64,000 nt of DNA from Streptococcus mitis (GTDB taxonomy: Bacteria; Bacillota; Bacilli; Lactobacillales; Streptococcaceae): the NCBI RefSeq assembly GCF_023109105.1, contig NZ_JALDTZ010000001.1:182446-246445 (forward strand). Reading direction: 5' to 3'. This document shows, piece after piece, positions 17,166 through 27,144 of the stretch; position 1 is the first letter of the stretch; each line of letters starts with the position of its first letter. Under the pieces are notes generated by a model, which ran no database searches, was not told the origin of the DNA, and was given only the letters and a program-made list of their open reading frames with translations. A program made the position numbers and the translations under genes.

Positions 17166-18833
17166 TTATTTCTCCCTGTTTCTCAATAATTCTCTGGCTT
17201 GCGTGAGGGCTGCTTCTGTCACATCATCGCCTGCCAACATTTTGGCAACTTCTTCCACTCGCTCTTCAACCGTCAAGAGGCGAACAGTCGAAACTGTTGA
17301 ATGCTCATTGCTAATCTTCTCAATAAAAAATTGATAATCCGCAATCGCAATTACTTGTGGTAAATGGGAAATAGCCAGTACCTGACCATGCTGGCCAATC
17401 TTGTGAATCTTCTGTGCAATAGCCTGAGCTACACGGCCTGACACTCCTGTATCCACCTCATCAAAGACTATGCTGGTCTTGCCTTCTTTACGTGAAAAGG
17501 CAGACTTGATGGCTAGCATGAGACGAGATAATTCCCCACCAGATGCAACCTTGACCAAGGGTTTAAAATCTTCACCAGGGTTGGTTGAAATGTAAAATTC
17601 GACCGTTTCATTTCCCTCACGACTGAATTTGCCCTTGTTAAAACGAACCTGAAACTGGGCTTTTTCCATATAGAGGTCCTGCAGTTCTTGTTTAATCTCA
17701 GCTTCAAGCTGCTGAGCCAAGTCATGACGAGCAGATGCAAGCTGGCCTGCCAAATCAACAAGATTGACTTCCAATTTCTTGAGCTCTGCTTCCATGTCCT
17801 CAGAAGAAAGATTATTGCCTGTCAAGAGATTGTATTCTTCCGTAATCTTGGCAAAATAAAGCAAGACTTCGTCTACAGTCCCACCATACTTGCGGGTAAT
17901 AGTATGAAGGAGGTCCAAACGATTCTCAACCTGCATGAGACGATTGCCGTCAAAATCAAGATTCTCAATGATAGCTTCCAGACGCTTGCTAATATCTTCT
18001 AAGACATAGTAGATCTCAGACAGAGAGCTTGAAATTTCACGGTATTCAGGGTCATACTCTTCGACACTTTCCATGTCATTCATGGCCGAACGAACATTGG
18101 CCAGACTTGAAAAGTCTTCATTGTCCAACATACTGTAGGCATTGGTCAGTGTATCCGCAATATTTTTATGGTTGAGAAGTTTCTCTCTCTCTTGGTTGAG
18201 AGTCAAGTCTTCTCCAGCCTGCAAGTTTGCAGCCTCAATCTCTGCCATTTGAAATTCCAACATTTCAATACGAGCCTTATGTTCCTGTTGGTTTTTCTTG
18301 ACTTCCAGAACCTGATTGCGCATTTTTCGATAAGCATCAAAACTCGTCTGATAGGTCTCTTTCAAGTCCCAAAAAGCTGCATCGCCAAATTCATCCAACA
18401 TCTGGATATGAAGTTGAGGACGCATTAACTCCTCTTGGTCATGCTGACCATGAATATCTACAAGATGTTGCCCAATAGCACGTAAAACAGACAGATTGAC
18501 CATCTGGCCATTCACACGGCTGATACTACGACCATTTTGCAGAATTTCTCGACGGATGATAATTTCATCCCCCATTTCCAAACCTTGCTCATCAAAAATT
18601 TCCTGTAAAAGGCGACTATTCTCAACGGAGAAAAGCCCCTCAATCTCTGCCTTTGGCGCACCATGACGAATAACATCTGTCGTAGCACGAGCTCCCAACA
18701 TCATATTCATGGCATCAATGATAATCGACTTCCCTGCACCCGTTTCACCAGTCAGGACAGTCATCCCCTTTTCAAAATTGAGGGAAATAGCCTCAATAAT
18801 GGCAAAGTTTTTTATCGAAATTTCAAGTAACAT
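17166..18833 (-). CDS. recN: DNA repair protein RecN
   Basis: An SMC-like ATPase that gathers double-strand break ends before recombination. The 555-residue protein has a Walker A near the N-terminus (GETGAGKSIIID), a long central coiled coil, and a C-terminal ABC signature and Walker B (SGGELSRLMLA, SIVFDEVDTGVSG). It follows argR by 6 bp and precedes the phosphatase by 1 bp. The same order argR-recN downstream of tlyA-ispA-xse genes is common in Firmicutes. Confidence 0.97.
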   Translation of the reverse strand: MLLEISIKNFAIIEAISLNFEKGMTVLTGETGAGKSIIIDAMNMMLGARATTDVIRHGAPKAEIEGLFSVENSRLLQEIFDEQGLEMGDEIIIRREILQNGRSISRVNGQMVNLSVLRAIGQHLVDIHGQHDQEELMRPQLHIQMLDEFGDAAFWDLKETYQTSFDAYRKMRNQVLEVKKNQQEHKARIEMLEFQMAEIEAANLQAGEDLTLNQEREKLLNHKNIADTLTNAYSMLDNEDFSSLANVRSAMNDMESVEEYDPEYREISSSLSEIYYVLEDISKRLEAIIENLDFDGNRLMQVENRLDLLHTITRKYGGTVDEVLLYFAKITEEYNLLTGNNLSSEDMEAELKKLEVNLVDLAGQLASARHDLAQQLEAEIKQELQDLYMEKAQFQVRFNKGKFSREGNETVEFYISTNPGEDFKPLVKVASGGELSRLMLAIKSAFSRKEGKTSIVFDEVDTGVSGRVAQAIAQKIHKIGQHGQVLAISHLPQVIAIADYQFFIEKISNEHSTVSTVRLLTVEERVEEVAKMLAGDDVTEAALTQARELLRNREK

Positions 18834-18839
18834 ATAGAC

Positions 18840-19271
18840 CTACCAATTTTTTACTTGTTCAAAGATTTCCTCAGCTAGACTTTCACTTCTGGCAATGACT
18901 AAAATCGAGCTATCATCAGCCAAACAGCTGAAAATCTTGTCCGCAAAAGTCTCGATTAACTGAGCTTTTACAAAAGCCGTATTTCCTGGGATGACTTGTA
19001 GATTGATCATCTTATTCATCAATTCAGCCGATTCGATATTGTCTTCAGCCAGTTGCAAACTTTTTACGATTGACTTTGGCAATTCATAGACATAGGTGTT
19101 GTCTCTCAAAGGAATTTTGACAATACCTAACTCTTTGATATCTCGCGATACCGTCGCTTGAGTGGCAGTGATACCAGCCTCTTTCAAATGTTCTACAATT
19201 TCTTCTTGTGTACCGATTTGATAATCTGTCACAAATCGTCTAATTTTTTCAAGTCTCTCTTTTTTATTCAT
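18840..19271 (-). CDS. argR: Arginine repressor family protein (ArgR/AhrC)
   Basis: A 143-residue ArgR-family regulator. The N-terminal winged helix carries QATVSRDIKELGIVK; the C-terminal hexamerisation and arginine-binding domain follows. The usual GDDT arginine-contact motif appears as ADDSS (CLADDSSILVIAR), so co-repressor response may differ from the textbook protein. It overlaps tlyA by 8 bp and lies in the xseA-to-phosphatase operon. This is the AhrC-type copy conserved beside recN; a second ArgR-family gene lies at 41709. Confidence 0.9.
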   Translation of the reverse strand: MNKKERLEKIRRFVTDYQIGTQEEIVEHLKEAGITATQATVSRDIKELGIVKIPLRDNTYVYELPKSIVKSLQLAEDNIESAELMNKMINLQVIPGNTAFVKAQLIETFADKIFSCLADDSSILVIARSESLAEEIFEQVKNW

Positions 19272-20079
19272 TTTTAAATTGACTATGCGCCCTCTCTACT
19301 ACTTCTTCAATCTCAGCAAGAACCTGATTACTTGCTGACTCTTCTTTTTTCAAATACGCTAAAAACTCAATATTTCCATGACCTCCTTGGATAGGAGAAA
19401 AATCCAAACCAAGGACTGAAAAGCCTTCCTCTACTGCCATAGCTGTGACAGATTCAAGAACATTTTGGTGAACCTTGGCCTCTCGAATAATTCCATTTTT
19501 CCCAATCTGCTCACGTCCTGCCTCAAACTGAGGCTTAACTAGAGCCACAACCTGACCTTGATTGGCTAACACTCGGTGCAAGGCTGGCAAAATCAGACTG
19601 AGAGAAATAAAACTCACATCAATACTGGCAAAACTCGGTTCCTTTTCGAAATCAGTCTTCTCTGCATAGCGGAAATTAAACTGCTCCATGCTGACAACTC
19701 GTGGGTCTTGGCGTAGTTTCCAAGCTAACTGATTGGTACCGACGTCCACCGCATAGACTAACTCAGCACCATTCTGCAACATGACGTCGGTAAAGCCTCC
19801 AGTAGAGGCACCGATATCAATCGTTGTTGCCCCTTCTACTGACAAATCAAAGACCTGCAAGGCCTTTTCTAATTTCAAGCCACCACGGCTGACATACTTG
19901 AGTTTTTCACCCTTAAGTTTTAGCTCAGTATCATCTGGGATTTTCTCTCCTGGTTTATCAAAGCGTTCTCCATTCAGGACTGCTACAACTAGACCAGCCA
20001 TGACACCGCGCTTGGCCTGTTCTCGCGTTTCAAACAAGCCCTGTTTATAAGCTAGTACATCCACTCTTTCCTTAGCCAT
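19264..20079 (-). CDS. tlyA: TlyA family rRNA 2'-O-methyltransferase (hemolysin A family)
   Basis: A 271-residue protein with an N-terminal S4 RNA-binding domain (about residues 5-65, ERVDVLAYKQGLFETREQAK). An FtsJ-type methyltransferase domain follows. The SAM loop is DIGASTGGFTDVML, and VDVGTNQLAWKL and VKPQFEAGRE follow. TlyA proteins 2'-O-methylate rRNA; the old hemolysin label is historical. It overlaps argR and ispA by 8 bp each. Confidence 0.9.
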   Translation of the reverse strand: MAKERVDVLAYKQGLFETREQAKRGVMAGLVVAVLNGERFDKPGEKIPDDTELKLKGEKLKYVSRGGLKLEKALQVFDLSVEGATTIDIGASTGGFTDVMLQNGAELVYAVDVGTNQLAWKLRQDPRVVSMEQFNFRYAEKTDFEKEPSFASIDVSFISLSLILPALHRVLANQGQVVALVKPQFEAGREQIGKNGIIREAKVHQNVLESVTAMAVEEGFSVLGLDFSPIQGGHGNIEFLAYLKKEESASNQVLAEIEEVVERAHSQFKNE

Positions 20080-20947
20080 TGATTCTCAAACTTTCTACTA
20101 CTCTTACAATCGATTCTATCTCAAAGGGAACCTGCTGGGCAATTTCTTCTAATTTTGCATTAGCTTGATCCAAGGTTTGGTTACAAAAGGCAATGGCCTC
20201 TTCCAAACCCAACAAGGCTGGATAGGTTGACTTCTCTGCCTGCAAATCCTTTTGTGGTGTCTTGCCAATTTCCTCAAAACTAGCTGTCACATCCAATACA
20301 TCATCTCGAACTTGAAATGCAAGACCAATCAATTCACCCACAGTTTTCAGTTTTGCTTGGATTTCAGGAACCAATTCCGCTATAATAGCAGCTGCTTGGA
20401 AGGGATAGGCTAGTAACTTTCCAGTCTTATTAGCATGAATGGTCTGGAGTTCTTCCAAAGACAAGTGCTGGTGTTCTCCTTCCATATCCAAAACTTGCCC
20501 TGCCACCATGCCCAGACTTCCTGAAGCAAGGGATAAGTTGGCAATCAAGTCCACCTTGATTTGACTTGGCAAATCTGCCTGCGCTATCAAGGCATAAGGA
20601 TCTAGGAACAAGGCATCTCCAGCCAAAATAGCCATTGCTTCACCGAATTTCTTGTGGTTGGTCAAGCGTCCTCGACGATAATCATCATCATCCATTGCAG
20701 GAAGATCATCGTGAATCAAGCTACCTGTATGAATCATCTCCAAAGCCGCAGCCACCTGCGCGTGAGCAGGTTTGATGGCAACCTGTAAGGCTTCTAAAAC
20801 TTCTAACAAGAGAAAAGGTCGAATACGCTTGCCACCAGCATGAATGGAATAGAGAACCGACTCTCTCAAACTAGAAGCAAACTGCTGGTCTCCATAAAAA
20901 TCTTCCAAGGCAGACTCGACAAGAGCTAATTTTTCTTGCTTCTTCAT
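20072..20947 (-). CDS. ispA: Farnesyl diphosphate synthase (polyprenyl synthetase)
   Basis: Condenses isopentenyl and dimethylallyl diphosphate to farnesyl diphosphate, feeding undecaprenyl lipid for cell wall synthesis. The 291-residue protein shows both aspartate-rich motifs: the first is [15 protein letters not shown], the second [15 protein letters not shown]. The N-terminal [12 protein letters not shown] is also diagnostic. Its ATG overlaps the xseB stop. Confidence 0.95.
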
Positions 20948-21156
20948 TCAAAATCACTTTCTGTTCCGTCTTCTTGCATGACCTTGACCAAGGTCTTTTC
21001 AGCCTTGTCCAGCGTCGCTTGGAGCTCTTTTGACAAGACCATGCCCTTTTGAAAGGCTGTAATCGCATCTTCTAGAGCAATTTCACCATTTTCCAAACTT
21101 TGGACAATGGTTTCCAGTTCTGCTAGATTTTCCTCAAATTTCTTTTGTTTTGACAT
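20944..21156 (-). CDS. xseB: Exodeoxyribonuclease VII small subunit
   Basis: A 70-residue helical subunit, [19 protein letters not shown], with the family segment [19 protein letters not shown]. It binds XseA to form the single-strand-specific exonuclease VII. The start lies inside the end of xseA (23-bp overlap) and the end overlaps ispA. Confidence 0.95.
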
Positions 21157-22474
21157 CTTTAACCTCTAATTCTACTTGACCATCCCGCATCAAAAGCGTT
21201 ACTTGGTCTTTTTTCTTCAAACTCTCAACCGAATCCACAACGGACTCTTCTTTTTTGACAATAGCATAACCACGCGCCACGATTCTACTAGTATCCAGCA
21301 TCAGTAAGGCTTCTGAAAGTCGCTTCACCTCAGCCACCTTAGCATCATAAACCAGTGCCATTTGGCTACGTAAGAGCTTGTCCAACTGACCTAGATGATC
21401 TTGAAAGCGTTGGATTTTGGTGACAGGTGATAATTGTACCAGTCGATGCGTCCTTTCTTGGACGACTTGTTTGTTATCAGAAATCCGTGTACGTAAACTT
21501 TGTTTTAAGCGCAGTTGCAGTTGATCCAAGCGTTGCAAATAGCTATCATACAAACGTTCTGGCTGTCTAAAGATAACAGACTGACTGCATTTTTTCAAAG
21601 CTTCTTGTTTCTTCGATAGGACATTTCGGACTGCTGTTGCCATCCGTTTTTCCTGATTTTGCAAATGAGCCAATACATCCAACTTGGTCACAGGTGTTGC
21701 TAGTTCAGCAGCTGCTGTTGGTGTCGCAGCCCGTCTATCTGCGACAAAATCTGCCAAGGTCACATCTGTCTCATGCCCCACACTAGAAATGATTGGCAAA
21801 CGAGATTCAAAAATAGCTCGTACCACAATTTCTTCATTAAAGGCCCAGAGATCCTCGATGGAACCTCCACCACGACCAATAATCAGCAAGTCCAAATCGT
21901 CCCGTTGATTAGCACGCGCAATATTTCGAGCAATTTCCTCAGCAGAACCTTCACCTTGAACCTTGGTCGGATAAAGAAGAATATCTACACCTGGAAATCG
22001 CCTGCTGACAGTTGTGATAATATCTCGAATAACTGCTCCACTGCGGCTGGTTACCACCCCAATTCTCTTAGAAAATTGGGGCAGAGCTTGCTTGAAGCGT
22101 TCTTGAAACAGGCCTTCTTCTGTCAATTTTTTCTTGAGCTGTTCAAACTGAATCGCAAGCGCACCAACCCCATCAGGCTCTGCCTTTTCAATGATGATGG
22201 AGTAGCTACCACTAGGTTCATAGACCTGCACACGCCCAATCACATTGATTTTCATCCCTTCTTCCAGATCGAAACCTAATTTCTGATAAATTCCAGACCA
22301 AATAGTCGCTTGAATAACTGCATGGTCATCTTTTAGGGAAAAATATTGGTGAGTAGGTCGTTTACGAAAGTTGGAAACTTGACCAGTTAAATATACCCGT
22401 TCCAAGTACGGGTCTTTATCGAATTTCATTTTCAGATATTTGGTCAAAGTTGTTACCGATAAATACTTTTCCAT
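21134..22474 (-). CDS. xseA: Exodeoxyribonuclease VII large subunit
   Basis: The 446-residue catalytic subunit has an N-terminal OB-fold ([20 protein letters not shown]). The nuclease domain carries [13 protein letters not shown] and [18 protein letters not shown], and a C-terminal coiled coil follows. A GTG two codons further upstream is open, but the AGGTGGAG ribosome site overlaps it, so the ATG at 22474 is used. It is the first gene of a tightly overlapping operon (xseA, xseB, ispA, tlyA, argR, recN, phosphatase). Confidence 0.95.
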
Positions 22475-22511
22475 CTCCACCTACTATTCATTTTCTTGCT
22501 TTTCCATGGGT

Positions 22512-22523
22512 ATTATTATACCA
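22512..22523 (-). promoter_or_regulatory. Extended -10 promoter ahead of xseA
   Basis: TGGTATAAT on the minus strand (hexamer 22515-22520) lies about 40 nt before xseA. No clear -35. It is the probable start of the seven-gene operon. Confidence 0.55.
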
Positions 22524-22573
22524 AAAATATGCCTAAAAATCTCCATTTATGTACCAATATGAGGGAAAAATAG

Positions 22574-22593
22574 AAAAAGGAGGCAAGGCCTCC
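22574..22593 (-). terminator. udk terminator
   Basis: GGAGGC (22579-22584), an AAG loop, then GCCTCC (22588-22593), with a T run following on the minus strand. Confidence 0.85.
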
Positions 22594-22601
22594 ACATCTA
22601 T

Positions 22602-23240
22602 TTATTTACTGTTTCGAGCTTCTTCCAAAATCTTAGCAATCTTGGTTGTCAAAAGGTCGATAGCCACTGTATTGCTGACTCCCTCAGGAATGACGATATC
22701 AGCATAACGCTTTGTTGGTTCGATAAACTGATGGTACATTGGTTTCACCACACCTAAATACTGGTCAATAACGCTATCAAGGCTACGGCCACGCTCTTCC
22801 ATATCACGCTTGATACGACGAATTATGCGCACATCGTCATCCGTATCCACAAAAATCTTGATATCCATCAAATCGCGCAGACGCTTATCCTCCAAGACCA
22901 AAATCCCCTCAACAATAAAAACATCTTGAGGTTCTTGACGATAAGTCTTGCTGCTCCGTGTATGCTCTGTATAGTCATAGGTAGGGATGTCCACCGGACG
23001 CCCTGCCAACAATTCCTTAATCTGCTCAATCATCAAGTCTGTATCAAAGGCAAAAGGATGGTCGTAGTTGGTTTTGACACGCTCTTCAAAGGTCAAGTGA
23101 GACTGATCCTTATAGTATGAATCATGCTCAATCATGGAAATCTTTTCATCAGGGAAATGCGATAGAATGGCCCTTGAAACACTGGTTTTACCACCACCAG
23201 AACCACCTGTCACTCCGATAATGATTGGTCTATTTTGCAT
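22602..23240 (-). CDS. udk: Uridine kinase
   Basis: Phosphorylates uridine and cytidine to the monophosphates in pyrimidine salvage. The 212-residue P-loop kinase opens with [14 protein letters not shown] at residues 9-22. Downstream are [21 protein letters not shown] and [11 protein letters not shown], all typical of Udk. It stands alone between a TGATAGAAT extended -10 (about 23270) and a strong terminator. Confidence 0.97.
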   Translation of the reverse strand: MQNRPIIIGVTGGSGGGKTSVSRAILSHFPDEKISMIEHDSYYKDQSHLTFEERVKTNYDHPFAFDTDLMIEQIKELLAGRPVDIPTYDYTEHTRSSKTYRQEPQDVFIVEGILVLEDKRLRDLMDIKIFVDTDDDVRIIRRIKRDMEERGRSLDSVIDQYLGVVKPMYHQFIEPTKRYADIVIPEGVSNTVAIDLLTTKIAKILEEARNSK

Positions 23241-23352
23241 GCTATCCTCCGTTTTTTTATCCGTCGTCTATTCTATCACATTTTTTGCAAAATTTATAGT
23301 CTGGTTTGGATAGTTTAGGGGAAACAATTCCAATTCCTACACCCCAGTTATA

Positions 23353-24231
23353 CTAGTTAAAAACCTTCCTTGGCTTGTAGAGATTGTCTCGCTTCTCTAG
23401 AATGGCTAACAAAGTATCACATTCAAAGGCAGCCAATTCTTGGTCTGTTTGGTCGAGCTCGATAAAACGACCAAAGCGTACTTCTGTAGCCTGTTCTGGA
23501 GTTAGGAAAACTATGACAAGATCCCCTGTCCCAATCTCTAGAGGATGAAGAAAGTCCAGTTGACCAGCCTCTACTTTTTCAGCAATTTCTTCCAAGGTAA
23601 GAGCGTCTTCTAGATGTAAACCGGCTGCACTAGTACGAGTTAACTGAGACATATGAGCTGCATAGCCAAGTTTTTCTCCCAAATCAACAGATAAGGTACG
23701 AATATAGGTTCCCTTACTGCATTTTACACGAAAAGTAAAGCGTGCAAGATTATTTTCATAAGAGATGGGACTGGTCCGCTTAAAGCTATAAATTGTCACC
23801 TGACGTTCTGGACGCTCCACTTCTTGACCAGCACGCGCATACTCATAGAGTTTGCGACCATTGACCTTGACAGCAGAGTACATAGGTGGAATCTGGGTAA
23901 TAGGCCCAGTCAAGCTAGCAATGGCTTCATCGACAATGGTTTCATCCAAGGGCGATAGAACAGGTGTCTCTGCGACCACTTCCCCACTGGCATCCTCAGT
24001 TGTCGTGGAATAGCCGAGAGTAATCTCCCCTTCATAGACCTTGCCCTCATCCTGCATAAACTCGACCATGCGTGTCGCCTTCCCAACCGCAATCGGTAAA
24101 ACACCCACTACATCCGGATCCAAGGTCCCACCATGACCAATTTTCTTTGTTCCCAAAATCTTACGCAGCTTAAAAACCGCATCATGCGAGGTCATGCCCG
24201 CTTCTTTTTTTAAGTTGATAATACCGTTCAT
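23353..24231 (-). CDS. truB: tRNA pseudouridine-55 synthase
   Basis: Makes pseudouridine 55 in the tRNA T-loop. The 292-residue protein opens [19 protein letters not shown]. The catalytic aspartate sits in [17 protein letters not shown], followed by [13 protein letters not shown], and the C-terminus has a PUA-like segment. The gene starts 10 bp after the DUF2130 gene and is probably cotranscribed with it. Confidence 0.97.
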   Translation of the reverse strand: MNGIINLKKEAGMTSHDAVFKLRKILGTKKIGHGGTLDPDVVGVLPIAVGKATRMVEFMQDEGKVYEGEITLGYSTTTEDASGEVVAETPVLSPLDETIVDEAIASLTGPITQIPPMYSAVKVNGRKLYEYARAGQEVERPERQVTIYSFKRTSPISYENNLARFTFRVKCSKGTYIRTLSVDLGEKLGYAAHMSQLTRTSAAGLHLEDALTLEEIAEKVEAGQLDFLHPLEIGTGDLVIVFLTPEQATEVRFGRFIELDQTDQELAAFECDTLLAILEKRDNLYKPRKVFN

Positions 24232-24241
24232 TTTTGCTTTC

Positions 24242-25516
24242 TCACTCCCCCTTCAGAGCTTCAAACTTAGCTTTCATGGTTGGATTTTTTCGAGTTAGTT
24301 TTTTTACTGAAACGTCTTCCAGTTTATTGTTTGCAAGGCGAAGTTGGTTTTCAGATGTGGTTAAGAATTTCTTTACCTCTTCCATGCGTTTTATGGCCTT
24401 GTCAATTTCATCAATTGCTTTACCAAAGTTGGTCGAAGCAGAGTTATAGTTCTTAGCAAAAGCCAGTTTAAAAGCATCCAAGTCTTCCTCAAAATGCGTA
24501 ATGTCGATATTTTGCTCGCGAACCAAGGCCAACTCCTGCTTGTATTTTAGGGAATTAAGGGCAGCATTACGTAAGAGTCCAATCAACTGGATAAAGAATT
24601 GAGGACGAACCACATACATCTTTTCATACTCGTGGCTGACGTCAACAATCCCTGTGTTAAAGTAGTCGTTATCAGCCTCAAGCATAGTCACCAAAACGGC
24701 ATACTCACAGTTCTTTTCTCGGCGGTCCTTGTCCAATTCCTTGTAAAAGTCTGCATTCTTATGCTTCTTTTCTGTCCCATCTGCTTCATTTTTCATCTCA
24801 AACATGATGGAAATGAATTCTAGTCCATTTTCATCATAATCACGAAAGATAAAGTCCCCTTTAGAACCACGAGCAGAGACCTTGTTGTCCTTTTCGAAGT
24901 AGGCATTGGGGAAGGCAAAACTTCGAACCTTGTTGAACTCACTCTCAGCATACTGTTCCAGACTCTCTCCGATTGCTTTGGTTGATTGTTGCGCTTTGAA
25001 ATTCTTGTAAAATTCGACCTGCTCACTGGCCGCCTTGAGCTGTGCTTCGTAGTTTTGTTTAACAGAAGCAAGAGCTAGCTCATTTTCTTTTTCTTGTAAA
25101 AGAAGTTGATTTTTAACCTGATCTCGTTCTTTTTCTAGGTCAGAAAGAGTCTTTTGCAGTTGATTTTCATGCTCCAAACGCATGGTAGCCAGTTGGTTTT
25201 CCAAGGCTTGTACTTCCTTGTCCTTAGCCAATAAAGCCTCATGGCTTGTCTGTTCAACTTCTTTCTTAGCCAATTCTTTCTCTGTATCAAAGTTTTGGAT
25301 TTGACTCTGTAATTGCGCAATTTCTTGGTCTTTTTGAGCTAGTTTGGTCTGTTGTTCATTCATGGCCTTTTGCTCAGCCAAAGCCAGTTCCTGCTTCATC
25401 CGATCGTGCAATTCCTTATCAAACTCTGCCGTTCTCACTTGGGACAAAAGTTCAGCATACTGACTTTCATTTACTGTAAAGACTTCCCCACAGTTGGGGC
25501 ATTTGATTTCGTTCAT
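24242..25516 (-). CDS. DUF2130 domain protein with zinc-ribbon start and long coiled coil
   Basis: A 424-residue protein. The start [13 protein letters not shown] looks like a zinc-binding CxxC ribbon, though only one CxxC pair is evident. Residues about 40-175 are strongly charged heptad-like coiled coil, rich in Gln, Glu and Lys. A globular part follows ([34 protein letters not shown]) that corresponds to the DUF2130 domain, distantly nuclease-like in some classifications. The C-terminus is helical again. Function unknown. It has an extended -10 promoter at 25546 and is followed closely by truB. Confidence 0.75.
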   Translation of the reverse strand: MNEIKCPNCGEVFTVNESQYAELLSQVRTAEFDKELHDRMKQELALAEQKAMNEQQTKLAQKDQEIAQLQSQIQNFDTEKELAKKEVEQTSHEALLAKDKEVQALENQLATMRLEHENQLQKTLSDLEKERDQVKNQLLLQEKENELALASVKQNYEAQLKAASEQVEFYKNFKAQQSTKAIGESLEQYAESEFNKVRSFAFPNAYFEKDNKVSARGSKGDFIFRDYDENGLEFISIMFEMKNEADGTEKKHKNADFYKELDKDRREKNCEYAVLVTMLEADNDYFNTGIVDVSHEYEKMYVVRPQFFIQLIGLLRNAALNSLKYKQELALVREQNIDITHFEEDLDAFKLAFAKNYNSASTNFGKAIDEIDKAIKRMEEVKKFLTTSENQLRLANNKLEDVSVKKLTRKNPTMKAKFEALKGE

Positions 25517-25545
25517 AACGTTCCTCTTTCTAGACTTCTTTAACC

Positions 25546-25554
25546 ATTATATCA
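25546..25554 (-). promoter_or_regulatory. Extended -10 promoter of the DUF2130 gene
   Basis: TGATATAAT on the minus strand (hexamer 25546-25551) lies 30 nt before the start. No clear -35. Confidence 0.55.
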
Positions 25555-25570
25555 TGCCTGAAGGAAAATC

Positions 25571-25596
25571 AAAAACAGTGAGTCGAAACCCACTGT
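25571..25596 (-). terminator. Terminator of the O-acetylhomoserine sulfhydrylase gene
   Basis: ACAGTG (25575-25580) and CACTGT (25591-25596) form the stem. On the minus strand it is followed by TTTTTG. Confidence 0.75.
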
Positions 25597-25611
25597 TTAT
25601 CTTCTTTTACT

Positions 25612-26892
25612 TTAAATTTTCTCCAAGGCCAATCGCAAGTCTTCAATCAAATCCTCTACATTTTCAAGTCCGATTGACAAGCGGATTTGGTTTGGTGTGA
25701 CACCTGCAGCTTCAAGGTCTTTTTCTGACAATTGACCATGGGTGGTTGTTGCTGGATGGACAACAAGCGATTTAGCATCTGCCACGTTTGCTAGATCAGA
25801 AAAGATTTCTAAATGATCAATTACCTTGCGTGCCTCTGCCTCCCCACCTTTGACATGGAAGGTAAAGATTGAGCCCACACCTTTAGGCAAGTATTTCTCA
25901 GCCAAGGCATGGTAAGGACTATCTGCAAGTTTTGGATAATTGACTTTTTCTACCTTAGGATGGTTGACAAGGAAATCAACAATTTTCTCTGCATTTTGCA
26001 CATGACGTTCGACACGAAGAGAAAGTGTTTCCAGTCCTTGAAGCAAGAGGAAGGCATTAAATGGTGACAAGGCTGCACCTGTATCACGAAGCAATTGGAC
26101 ACGGACAGCGATAATAAAGGCTGCTGCACCCACATCACGAGTATAGCTCAAGTTGTGATAGCTTGGATCCTCGTCAACAAATTGAGGGAATTTCCCTGAA
26201 GCCGCCCAGTCAAAACGACCGCTATCGACAATCACTCCACCAATAGTCGTACCATGGCCACCGATAAACTTAGTCGCAGAGTGAATAGCAATATCTACAC
26301 CGTGAGAAAAGACGTTAATCAAATAAGGTGTAGCAAAAGTATTGTCAGAAACAAGTGGAATCTGATACTTATGAGCAATCTCTGCCAATTTTTCCAAATC
26401 TGGAATATTAATCAAGGGGTTACCCAAGGTTTCAATCAGAACAAGCTTGGTATTGTCATTGATAGCTGCTTCCACTTCCTCCAAATTATCAATGTCGACA
26501 AAGGTTGTTGTGATACCATAACGAGGAAGGGTTTCTTTCAAAAGATTGAAGGTTCCACCGTAAATAGTTGATGCTGCCACTACATGGTCACCTGCATGGG
26601 CAAGCGCCAAAATCGTATAAGTCACTGCGGCCATACCTGATGCTGTTGCAAGAGCTCCAACACCACCTTCAAGAGCAGCAATTCTTTCTTCAAAGGCAGC
26701 TGTTGTAGGGTTGGTGATACGAGTATAAATGTTCCCTGGTTTTCTCAAGGCAAAAAGATCTGCACCTTCCTGCGTGTCATCAAAAACAAAGGATGTTGTT
26801 TGATAAATCGGCACAGCACGAGACTTAGTTGCTGGATCAACTACTTGCCCAGCATGCAATTGTAAGGTTTCAAATTTAAAATCACGAGTCAT
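25612..26892 (-). CDS. metY: O-acetylhomoserine sulfhydrylase / aminocarboxypropyltransferase
   Basis: A 426-residue PLP enzyme of the Cys/Met metabolism family. It makes homocysteine from O-acetylhomoserine and sulfide. The PLP lysine lies in HSATKFIGGHG. The N-terminal FETLQLHAGQ and the substrate-loop QTTSFVFDDTQEGADLFAL are typical of the MetY branch rather than MetB/MetC. The start at 26892 has a GGAGGT site; the open frame runs eight codons further without one. It is a single gene with its own promoter and MET-box-like half-sites, consistent with methionine control. Confidence 0.92.
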   Translation of the reverse strand: MTRDFKFETLQLHAGQVVDPATKSRAVPIYQTTSFVFDDTQEGADLFALRKPGNIYTRITNPTTAAFEERIAALEGGVGALATASGMAAVTYTILALAHAGDHVVAASTIYGGTFNLLKETLPRYGITTTFVDIDNLEEVEAAINDNTKLVLIETLGNPLINIPDLEKLAEIAHKYQIPLVSDNTFATPYLINVFSHGVDIAIHSATKFIGGHGTTIGGVIVDSGRFDWAASGKFPQFVDEDPSYHNLSYTRDVGAAAFIIAVRVQLLRDTGAALSPFNAFLLLQGLETLSLRVERHVQNAEKIVDFLVNHPKVEKVNYPKLADSPYHALAEKYLPKGVGSIFTFHVKGGEAEARKVIDHLEIFSDLANVADAKSLVVHPATTTHGQLSEKDLEAAGVTPNQIRLSIGLENVEDLIEDLRLALEKI

Positions 26893-26903
26893 AAGGCGAC
26901 CTC

Positions 26904-26955
26904 CATATAGTTTCATTAAGGATATTGTAGCACCTTAAGTTATAGTTTACAAATA
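26904..26955 (-). promoter_or_regulatory. metY promoter with TATAGTTT half-sites
   Basis: On the minus strand TTGTAA (26947-26952), a 17-bp spacer, and TACAAT (26924-26929). On the plus strand TATAGTTT occurs at 26941-26948, overlapping the -35, and TATAGTTTCA at 26905-26914 in the leader. These match one arm of the streptococcal MET-box bound by MtaR/MetR-type LysR regulators (consensus from memory). Confidence 0.5.
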
Positions 26956-26995
26956 TCAGTTTTCTATATTTTGATATAAGAAATAACTATTACCT

Positions 26996-27103
26996 TATAC
27001 TCAATGAAAATCAAAGAGCAAACTAGGAAACTAGCCGCAGGCTATACTTGAGTACGGCAAGGCGACGTTGACGAGGTTTGAAGAGATTTTCGAAGAGTAT
27101 TAT
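26996..27103 (-). repeat. BOX element, boxA-boxC form without boxB
   Basis: The left part (26996-27042, TATACTCAATGAAAATCAAA, then GAGCAAACTAGGAAACTAGC) is boxC-like. The right part (27053-27103) contains GGCAAGGCGACGTTGACG and TTTGAAGAGATTTTCGAAG, the boxA sequence used in BOX-PCR typing. No boxB lies between. BOX elements are small non-coding repeats of S. pneumoniae and close relatives. This one lies between metY and the FNT gene. Confidence 0.9.
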
Positions 27104-27111
27104 TTTAAAAA

Positions 27112-27137
27112 TGAAAAAAGCACGACTCAATCGTGCT
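27112..27137 (-). terminator. Terminator of the FNT transporter gene
   Basis: AGCACGA (27119-27125), a CTCAA loop, then TCGTGCT (27131-27137), followed on the minus strand by a T run. Confidence 0.9.
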
Positions 27138-27144
27138 CATTTTC

